A stretch of DNA of 64,000 nt from Brachionus plicatilis (Eukaryota > Rotifera > Eurotatoria > Ploima > Brachionidae): the NCBI GenBank assembly GCA_010279815.1, contig QEOQ01000658.1, positions 594,273-658,272 on the forward strand, written 5' to 3'. The notes under the pieces were generated by a model that was not told where the DNA came from, made no database searches, and worked only from the letters and a program-made list of their open reading frames with translations. The position numbers and the translations under genes are program-made. Below, piece by piece: positions 20,994 through 29,321 of this stretch; positions within the stretch are counted from its first letter, which is position 1, and each line of letters opens with the position of its first letter.

Positions 20994-23565
20994 TAGGTAA
21001 TCTGTAAATTAATGTCAAATGATTCTAATGTCAAAAAATATTTTAAGAAAATAATGCTAAATAGATTTATTGCTAATTTAGAAAATAAGAAAATAGTGCC
21101 AAAAAATTTAATGTTAAAGTAATCTACTGCTAATAAAAAAAATGCCAAAAAAAATCAATTATAAGAAAAAAAAAATTAAGAAATTCTAGAGATAACTCTG
21201 AGTCTCGCCGTATTTGTTTAGAAACTCAGATGCTAATTGAACTTCCACTTTTTCAGCAACTTTTTTGCGTAAAATAAACATTGCAGCGTCTCGATCCTTT
21301 TTCGAAATACGTTTTCTTGATTCGCTCCCACTGGATCTCCACATGCGTTTTACTTCATCTTCCATATCCTTCGAGGTAATAGCAGCTGTGTATTCATCTG
21401 TTAATTGTTTTTTTCGCTCTTCTTCAGCTTTCTTTGCGTTTGACATGGCATCTAAAGTTTCATGGTTCATCAAAGAACGAATATAGTTGAAATGCGGCTC
21501 CTCTGGATCTTCGTCTAACGTATCTAGAAATTGTGCTGTACTTGGAGTAGATCTAGTTTGGCAATTTTCAGCCTGAACATTCATTTGGTTTGATTGCCAA
21601 GTTAAATCCGGGAGATCATGAATGGTTACTAGTTGAGCATACACAATCTCTTGATCATGGTTTCCACATTCTTGTATTTCGCTAGATTGTTCAATGGTTG
21701 TGTCTTCATCGTTATTAATTGCTCCTTCAGAATCAAACCAATACTCGTATGGATACTGAATTAACTGACAAAGTGCCAGCAAATAGTCATCAATGTTGTT
21801 TGAATTTTCGTATTGCACTTTGATTAACTCAAAACTTAACTCTTTGTCTTTGTTTTTTTTTGACATTTCCTGAACTTTCTGGCCTAGTTGGATGCGAGTA
21901 TAATCTACCAATGAACAGTCTTGTTGAACTTTCAGGTGTTTGATCAGCACAAAATTTTGGGATGATAACTAGTTATCATTTTGTTAAGACCCGAATGGAA
22001 ACCCTCGATACGATTATTTGTGCGTACATTTGAGTTGTGATGATTCCACTCTGAAATGTTCGTATTTTTTATTCAACTGGCGTTCAAAATATTTATAAAG
22101 GTTGTCACATTTTGGATCGTTTGGCATGTAGGATTTTATTTTTTGGAATCCTTCTTCAACTTTATCTAGCGGCAAGAGCGAGAGAGCTCCTAATAAATTA
22201 ATAAATTCTCTATATTCATCTTTATGATAGTGCTGTTTTAAACCAAATTTTACTGCATTTCTAAAAACAGCTTGACGAAAGTGGAACCAACAACCTTTCA
22301 GAATCACATTAGGAAAGTGAAACTTTATTGCGTTAATGCTTGCATTTTCAAAATCGGCCATTACTGTCACTGGATTCAATGTGAAATTTTTCTCAATCGC
22401 AAGATCTTTAATAAACCCAAATGCTTCTCGGTAAGTTTTTTCGTCCTTAAGAGAAGCTAAAATGTAAGCACATGGTATCGTGGTGTACTCGATTGAACCT
22501 TTTATTGCTACGTGAATTGTAAATAGCTGAGTGAGTTGTATAGGCGATGCTTTAAAAGTGCCATCCATGAACCACTCCTCACTATCGCTCATTATTTTTA
22601 AGCATTGGTCGTCCAGAAAAATAATAATTCTTTTATCTGGACTTTTGTTGTCATACCTCAAAAATTGATTTTTGTCAGTTGTAAGTGAATATTCACCTTC
22701 AATTACAAGCTCAGCAAAGACATTTGGAATAGAAGGAAGTTTTTTTCCTCTTTTTTTATGGAGCGTGTTAGCAATTCTTTTTAATGGGGGTAAGTTGGCC
22801 GCAATCATTCTTTTTGGAACATTTTGTTCTACCAATTGACTTTGAGTATTGTTGTAACATTTTTGTATTGATTTTGTTATATCTGCTGTTACCTCTTTTT
22901 TTAGATCTTGAGTTGACTTGAGTAAAATGATCTCGGAGTCTGTCAACGAATCATGGTAATGCTTTCCATTTTGCTTCACTACTTTGTTCTGTTTAATACG
23001 AATGCTGGCAAAGCAATTGGTTTCACTACAGACATATCTTGTTGAAGAGTCTTTATTGTCAGTTCTCCACCAATATCGAAAATTTTTATATATAATTATG
23101 GGATGAGAGTTTTTTATATTATCGATACCGAAATTACTTGTAATATATATTATATCTTGATTCATTTTTAGATATAATGTAAATAAATAGAATGGAATAG
23201 AATGGTTTACTTATTTTTGGAGAGTTTAAATTTATATAATGTAAATTTGCGGTTTCTATTTCTTTATTATTGTAAATCAAAAAATTTTAAATAAATCTTG
23301 GAATTCAATCAAAAAAATTTTGTCATTGCTTTCATTAGCACTAGTTTCTTTAATTTTTATTCGGCAATAAATTCTTCATTTAGAGAGAAGACATTAATTT
23401 CCTAAATATAAAATTGGCATTAGTTTCATTATTTAAGAAAGAACAATAGATTCCTTATTTGATTTTTGGCATTTTTTTCTTATTTAACGATTTGACATTA
23501 AAGTAATTGACATTAAATTTTTGGCATTAGATTCATTTAGCATTAGATTATAGTAAATCAAAATC
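20994..23565 (-). mobile_element. MULE (Mutator-like) DNA transposon with sub-repeat-rich terminal regions
   Basis: The transposase remnant at 21186-23165 is bracketed by regions rich in the same short motif in opposite orientation: AATGTCAAA, AATGCTAAAT and AATGCCAAAA at about 20994-21170, and their complements (TTTGACATT, TTTGGCATT, ATTTAGCATT) at about 23300-23560. Clustered subterminal motifs in long degenerate inverted repeats are typical of Mutator-like elements. Exact termini and target duplications cannot be fixed by eye. Confidence 0.6.
21186..23165 (-). pseudogene. MULE transposase with N-terminal FLYWCH-type zinc finger (two frameshifts)
   Basis: Starts at ATG 23165. Residues ~25-70 form a FLYWCH-like finger (YKNFRYWWRTDN, C-SETNCFA, KHYHD). 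The MULE DDE domain follows: WFMDGTFKASP (first Asp), VTVMADFENAS (second Asp), and GCWFHFRQAVFRN, which carries the CxxH typical of MULEs. The main ORF stops at 22014. The next conserved block, RTNNRIEGFHSGLN followed by SYHP, is read in another frame (about 22060-21965). After a second shift the original frame resumes as the ORF 21950-21186, a 254-residue charged C-terminal tail ending GETQSYL. The two indels compensate, so decay is recent or the assembly has small errors. Its neighbours are other transposon debris. Confidence 0.85.
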
Positions 23566-23624
23566 TATACATCGGTATCCTAAAAGATATTGCCAAAAGT
23601 AATAGGGAAATTGCTAAATTAGTA

Positions 23625-24091
23625 CAGTCGATCCTCTGTATAACGAACCCCCATTTACAAAATCCTCTATATTACGAATAAGAATCCAGGACCCGATTTT
23701 TTATAAAGGAAAAAGATGGCTAATTTTCTTTGATACAACGAACCTCTTTATAACGATATCCCGATACAACGAACTAATAAAAAAACCGAGTTATTCTTTT
23801 CTTAAGAAAAAAATCTTTTTATAACGAATTTTAAAAAAATGACATCCGTTAATTAACACCTTGATAAAAAAAATAGTAATTAAACACTTGAAAATTACTT
23901 ATTATTGTTTATTCTAATTGATTGAAACGAATGAAAAGCAAGTTTGCAAAAAGAGAAAATGTATCTCTCTTGAAGTCAAGACAGAAATTATAAAAAAACA
24001 TACTGAGCAAAAGATAACCACTTCAAAGCTGGCCAAAGAATTCAACGTTAATGCTTCTACAATTAATACTATTTTGGGTATCCAATCATAA
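23625..24091 (+). mobile_element. pogo/Tigger-type element, 5' end only
   Basis: Begins CAGTCGATCCTCTGTATAAC, preceded by TA, and is followed by repeated TATAACGAAC-like units (23640-23830), as in Tigger/pogo terminal regions. A coding start follows: KRKCISLEVKTEIIKKH, then TTSKLAKEFNVNASTINTIL, a Psq/CENP-B N-terminal helix-turn-helix, ending in TAA at about 24091. The rest of the transposase and the right terminus are missing. Confidence 0.65.
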
Positions 24092-24094
24092 TAG

Positions 24095-24870
24095 AATGTA
24101 TTACAATAAAATCAATTAAGAAAGAAAACTAAAACAGCATTAATTAAAAAAGCACGAAAGCTAGATTAAAAGAGCAGGTAAAAATTAAAACCAATTAAAA
24201 TAGCAATTAATTTTTTATTCTATTTATATAATCAATTTTTGTTGAATTAATCTGAGCAAATGATAAAGATATTAATACTTTAAAATTATTTATTTAAACA
24301 TGTATCGCAAACTTCATCATGTTTCAATATATCTATTTTTAATTCAAGGTTTTTTAACTCTTATACAAACTTTTTTCATATTTCTATTTTACTTAACTTT
24401 TTAATTTTTAATTTTACTTAACTTAATTTTTATTTTTTTATTTTTATTTTTATTCTGAAGGAGCTTAAGCTCGGTACAGTTAACAAATAAAAAAATATTT
24501 CATTTAAATGAGCACAAGCCATATTTAACAAATGATGAAGAAATAATAAAAATAATTTTTTTATTTTGTAAATGCCTTGTTAAAATAGAATATTGCAAGT
24601 TTTTTTTTTTATTTTACATTTTTAGAAATAATTGCGTAATTAAATTTCAAGTTTTTACATGCTTAAGTATTGAGTTTAAATTAAATTAAATAACGTAATT
24701 TCAAAATTTCAAAAAAGTTAAATAGAAAAAAAACTTGCCATATACTATTTTTTCTGCTAATTTAAACATGCTAATTAATATGTATTGCTATTTTAACATA
24801 TTCTATATTATTACATGTTAATTTAAAAATGCTATTCTATTTTGACGATTGCTATTCTAATACAGTGCAC
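24095..24870. mobile_element. MULE-like inverted-repeat region with AAAATAGCA sub-repeats
   Basis: The left side (24095-24210) has ATAGAATGTATTACAAT, AAACAGCATT, AAAGAGCAG and AAAATAGCAATT. The right side (24740-24870) has the complements TGCTATTTTAA, ATGCTATTCTATT and TTGCTATTCTAATACA. The arrangement resembles the sub-repeat termini of the neighbouring MULE but with a different motif. A LINE-type tail (24455-24497) sits inside. The boundaries are approximate. Confidence 0.4.
24455..24497 (+). repeat. LINE-type 3' tail: GAGCTTAAGCTC hairpin plus AAATAAAA
   Basis: CTGAAGGAGCTTAAGCTCGG is followed by TACAGTTAACAAATAAAAAA. The palindrome GAGCTTAAGCTC would form a hairpin just before the A/T tail. 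Matching copies lie at 50215-50263 (minus) and 8524-8556 (plus). Confidence 0.55.
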
Positions 24871-25224
24871 TAGTTTGTCGTCTAATATTGAAAATTTTAT
24901 AATTGAAAGTAGCTTTACCAAGCAACCATCTATTACCGATTTTTTTCAAAAAAATTAACTTTATGTTGTTATTAATGTCCATCACACTCAATTTTCTTTT
25001 TTTTCCAATTTTTTTTTCAGAAGAACTCATTAGTAAAAGTCTCACCCAGTATATGTACGATGAAATGAAAGGCTAACAGGCTACATATTCTGCCATTATC
25101 TGTATTTGTAAGATCGTAGCTTTTAATTTTAAAGTTCCTTCCAATAGTTCGGATTGATCGGGTTTGATTTGCAGTAGAGTTCATTTTAATATTTAATCTA
25201 TAAATTTAAACAAATTTAATTAAA

Positions 25225-25460
25225 AAATTCCACCTTCCATAGAACATTGTTTTCCATCATCACAAAAATAGCATTTCTGATTTTGTCCAACAATTGACAC
25301 ATCACACTTTAAACCATACATTATTGTTGGGCCTGACAAGGTTCCGATAATGTTCTCAACTTCTTTTGGAAATGATATTCTCACTCTTCTGACACCATTT
25401 TTCCAAATTTAATAATCAGCATTTAAATAAGACACATTAGTTGTAATTATCGCATCTCTT
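25225..25460 (-). pseudogene. retrotransposon gag/ORF1-like fragment
   Basis: Minus-strand coding scrap with one TAA near its start, reading NVSYLNADY, then GVRRVRISFPKEVENIIGTL, SGPTIMYGLKCDVSIVGQ and KCYFCDDGKQC. The basic segment plus a late Cys pair suggests a retroelement ORF1/gag nucleic-acid-binding region. The family was not recognised precisely. Confidence 0.4.
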
Positions 25461-25826
25461 ACCCTAATAATGCATATTTTTCGAACAAGTTATTTTACTG
25501 CTTAAGTTAATTAACTTTTTTTTTTATTTTAAATTGTATTTAAACATGCACATTTTTTAAAAAAAATTTTCAATTTTATTTCACTATGCTCTCTTTAAGA
25601 CTTATCCGTTGATTAAAAATTTTATTTTATATTAAATAAAATAAACAATTTTGATATTATTCCGAGTTAAATTTTATTTATTAATAAAAAAATTAAAAAA
25701 TATTTATTAATTTATTAACTCAACCATTTTACACCAAAACCCCATGGAGTAAAACTTAATTAATAAGTCTGCAAGGTTTTACGGAATTGAAAAAAAAATT
25801 TACAATCTAAAATGACAATGCCTGTT

Positions 25827-26326
25827 AAATTAATTTTAATGTTTTTTTATTAATCAAGTTTTAAATTTTTGAACGATCAATTTTCTGTAATTAATGTTCC
25901 CTTTAATATTAACCGTTAAAATTTTTTATATTCTTTTAAGGAATTCTTCAAAGTTGTTTATTTTTTTATTTTTTTTCTTAACGAAATAAAGCTATTTCAG
26001 AATAAAATATTTAAAAAAAATCAAAATAAAATCTAATTTACTTTTTTTGTTAGTGAAATAAAGAAAAACAAGAAATTAATTTTAATGTTTTTTTATTAAT
26101 CAAGTTTTAAATTTTTGAACGATCAATTTTCTGTAATTAATGTTCCCTTTAATATTAACCGTTAAAATTTTTTATATTCTTTTAAGGAATTCTTCAAAGT
26201 TGTTTATTTTTTTATTTTTTTTCTTAACGAAATAAAGCTATTTCAGAATAAAATATTTAAAAAAAATCAAAATAAAATCTAATTTACTTTTTTTGTTAGT
26301 GAAATAAAGAAAAACAAGAAATTAAT
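25827..26326. repeat. tandem duplication, two copies of a 246-bp unit
   Basis: The sequence from 25827 to 26072 is repeated from 26073 to 26318 with no difference that I could find by eye, then eight more matching bases. It is non-coding and AT-rich. The identity implies a very recent duplication or an assembly artefact. Confidence 0.9.
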
Positions 26327-26753
26327 TAATCATTGTGTCAAAATATGTGTCAAATTTTTGTTTTCAAGTTAATATTTATCGTCAGTTAATTGTTACTTTT
26401 TCTAAATTTGAAAATAACTTAAAATTCCAGAATTCAATCACTTTTTTATTTAAAAATGTTTAGTTGATTAATTTTAGATTATTTAGTGCTTTTACCTACC
26501 ATTTTAATGTATTTAAAATAAAGTATAAAAAGTAATTTTGACATCCCTTGTTTCTACACCACTTTTCAATCTCCTAATTTCACTTAAATTTTATTTTTCT
26601 TTATTCTCCATTTGTTCCACTTTTTTAGCAAAAGATTATTCTTAAATTGTTATTGTTAAAGTTTCAATTTTTTAAATCTATTTGATCATTTTTTTAAATT
26701 TCGCACAACCATTTTTTGGCACCCTTTACTTCAGTAATTTTTTTGCTGTGATT

Positions 26754-26790
26754 CCATTCTTTAGATTGAAACTTTCAATCTAAAGAATGG
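26754..26790. repeat. perfect palindrome, 18-bp arms, one-base spacer, upstream of TM2D1
   Basis: Arms CCATTCTTTAGATTGAAA (26754-26771) and its exact reverse complement (26773-26790) around a single C. It is about 150-180 bp before the TM2D1-like start codon, so it could lie in the promoter or 5' untranslated region. Confidence 0.85.
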
Positions 26791-26937
26791 GCACAATTAG
26801 AAATTTACCATCATCTTTTTTTTTAACAAAGTTACAGCATACAAATTCAGAATGTAAAAAAAATTAATTTTCGATAAACAGTTTAATTTTAAAGACACTA
26901 AAATTGTCTCATTTAATTATAAAATATTTAATTGTGA

Positions 26938-27525
26938 ATGCTTTATTTTCGAAAAAAAAATTTATTTCATAAGATGCTAATTTTGAATAATTATATTATT
27001 TTATTTTTGATTTTTATCACTCCAAAAGCAGAATGCTTGGATTGGAAAACTAGAAATTGTACAAATTTAAAAATTGGTCAATTTAGGTGCAATATTCCGG
27101 TAATTGACTCGGTCAAACAAAATGAAATTAACTGCAGCAAAAATGGTTTAGTTGAAGTAGAGTGTTTTCCAGCAAACAATATAATCTGTGAAAATAAGGT
27201 CTTTGACGGAAATACAGTTGGTTTTTACCGACATTTACAATGTAGGTATGTGACAAGCTATAATTATCAAACAACTGTCTTGCTCAGCATATTTTTTGGA
27301 ATATTTGGAATAGACAGATTCTATTTGGGATATTACTCCATCGGGCTCCTAAAGGCGTGTACATTTGGATATATGTTCATTGGATATTTAGTTGAGATGC
27401 TTTTAATAATCACACAGTATTTAGAGCCTGCTGATGGTTCCAAATATATCATTGATTATTATGGCCAAATTCTTTACCCCACTAATATCTATAATAACAG
27501 AACAGTTAATGTTTCATTTGTTTAA
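26938..27525 (+). CDS. TM2D1: TM2 domain-containing protein, TM2D1-like
   Basis: Small secretory-pathway membrane protein with an N-terminal signal peptide, a cysteine-rich lumenal part and a C-terminal TM2 domain (two helices joined by a DRF turn). The animal TM2D proteins are linked to Notch signalling and, for TM2D1, amyloid-beta binding. A single exon of 195 residues. The hydrophobic signal is LILNNYIILFLIFITPKAEC; the ATG at 26974 places it at the very N-terminus and is an alternative start to 26938. The cysteines C36/C43/C51 and the segment CFPANNIICENK match the family, as do GNTVGFYRHLQCR, the TM2 core LLSIFFGIFGIDRFYLGYY with GLLKACTFG, and the terminal DGSKYIIDYYG. The last feature and the length favour TM2D1 over TM2D2/3. 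AATAAA occurs about 60 bp after the stop. Confidence 0.9.
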   Translation: MLYFRKKNLFHKMLILNNYIILFLIFITPKAECLDWKTRNCTNLKIGQFRCNIPVIDSVKQNEINCSKNGLVEVECFPANNIICENKVFDGNTVGFYRHLQCRYVTSYNYQTTVLLSIFFGIFGIDRFYLGYYSIGLLKACTFGYMFIGYLVEMLLIITQYLEPADGSKYIIDYYGQILYPTNIYNNRTVNVSFV

Positions 27526-27675
27526 CAAAAAATTTTTATAAACATTTTTATTTAAAATTATTTCTCTAATTTGTTTAACATCACCTTAAATAAAAAAAAT
27601 GAATAGATTTTTAAAAAGAACTATTTAAAAATTTAAAAATAAAAAATAATATTAAAAACTATTTTTGATTTATTC

Positions 27676-27765
27676 TAGTTTATTATTATTATTATTATTA
27701 TTATTATAAAATAATCTGCAACGAGCAGTGCTCGCGGAGCTGGGGTTCTATGGTACCCAACTATG
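27676..27765. repeat. (ATT)n microsatellite plus GC-rich hairpin
   Basis: Nine or so ATT units, then CTGCAACGAGCAGTGCTCGC (hairpin CGAGCA/TGCTCG), then GGAGCTGGGGTTCTATGG. It could be a Helitron 3' end on the plus strand or a LINE tail on the minus strand; it resembles 14725-14770 in layout. No coding remnant adjoins it. Confidence 0.4.
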
Positions 27766-29005
27766 ACAGATGCGATACATTTTTCTCTAAATAGAGAAAA
27801 AAAAAAAAAAAAAATAATAGTTTTAAATTTTTAAGTTAATAGAGTATATATAAAGAAAAATAACTAATTAATTGACATGAATCATTAATTTATTGATTAC
27901 TTTTAAATTAAAAAAATTTTTAACTTTCAAGTTTAATAAGAAGCTTAGTCTTTTTTATCTTTAATGGAAGTACCCATAATAATGCCATAACCAAACATGC
28001 CAAAAAGCAAAAAAGACATTAAATGGTCATTTCAATAGAAATTTTATAATTAGTTTTTCTAACATTTTAAATGATATCAACAATATGTGCGAGAATTGTA
28101 AGGTTGAAATCTATAGACTTCTTAAATATTTAAACTCGATCGGTTTTACCATGAAAAAGTATCCCTTAGTCAAATTCAAATTTCCAGTTAATTGTGTGTT
28201 GTGTATTTTTAAGAAAAAAATATTTAAAAAATTCTTCAAATGATTATACAATTGGAATTTAATTCTAAAATTTTATACTATTTCTTTCAATTATTAAAGC
28301 AAAAAAAGTCATATTATTTAATTTCAAAAATTATTAGAATACTTCAAAAGCTAAGCTTACTGAACAAAAACTAGACATATTTTTGGAAAACTCGTGAAAT
28401 TGTCTTTCGGTTTATGGTCAGTCGAATAAAACTCGGGAGTTATTAAAGAATAGATTTAAAAAAATAGAAAAAAAATTCAATTTTGGCAAAAGAATAAAAA
28501 TCTTGAAAAAAATTAATTTAATATTCAAAAAGTACAATAAATTTCGGACTAAACAGTTTGTTAAAATTTTTAAAAATATTTTTGCTTAGTGAAAAAATTG
28601 AGGCTTAGTGTTTTAGTAGGACCCATCTATTTTTTTTTAAAGATCAAACTAAATTTCACTTTTTAACAGTTTAGGCTAATTATTATATATAGATGTTTTT
28701 ATAAAGACTATTGAGCTAAATTGAAATTTTGTTATTAATCAATATTACTAAATAAAATAAAAAATTTTAAGATGTTTTTTGTAAAAATAAAATCATTTAG
28801 TAAAATTAGAGATAAAAAATAACAAAATAACACGTTGTATATTATAAACATTTATTTTTTTGAAAATTATATTCGATATTCAGCATTGTAAAAAAATTTA
28901 AATAATAAACAAATAATAATTTGATCAAGGCTATTTTTTTCTGAAATAAAAAGATTTGGCTTCGTTTACCAAAAGTTATTCAAAAGTCTAAATTAGTTTA
29001 GTTTA
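27766..29005. other. intergenic region between TM2D1 and ZNF598
   Basis: AT-rich with no supportable gene. A short plus-strand stretch near 28077-28230 is open and reads MCENCKVEIYRLLKYLNS; it may be a gene relic but has no recognised family. Confidence 0.4.
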
Positions 29006-29007
29006 GT

Positions 29008-29068
29008 AATTAATTTTATTTATTTGTTCATATCCGCGCCAATTCTGGCGATGTCGTATAAAATAAAG
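29008..29068 (-). repeat. hairpin plus AAATAAATAAA tail (LINE-type 3' end)
   Basis: On the minus strand: ACGACATCGCCAGAATTGGC, GCGGATATGAAC, then AAATAAATAAAA. Same unit as 14310-14365 and 52095-52140, with the hairpin CGCCA/TGGCG conserved. Confidence 0.6.
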
Positions 29069-29321
29069 AATAAAAAAAGAGAACTTTAAAAAAAGAAAAA
29101 TTTTATGATTTCAATCTAAAAAGTTAAGTTTTTTGCGAATTACAAAATAAGTTGAGAAAAAGAGTTAATAATTAATTATTGGTGAAAAATGAATGAAAAT
29201 AATTATCAGCAAGAGCTCTACAATTTAAATCACTTGGTACAATTAAAAAATTTAAATAATAGCAAAAGTGTTATCACATTTTTATTTATGAAAACAAGTT
29301 TAAAAAACAAAAAAAAACAAC

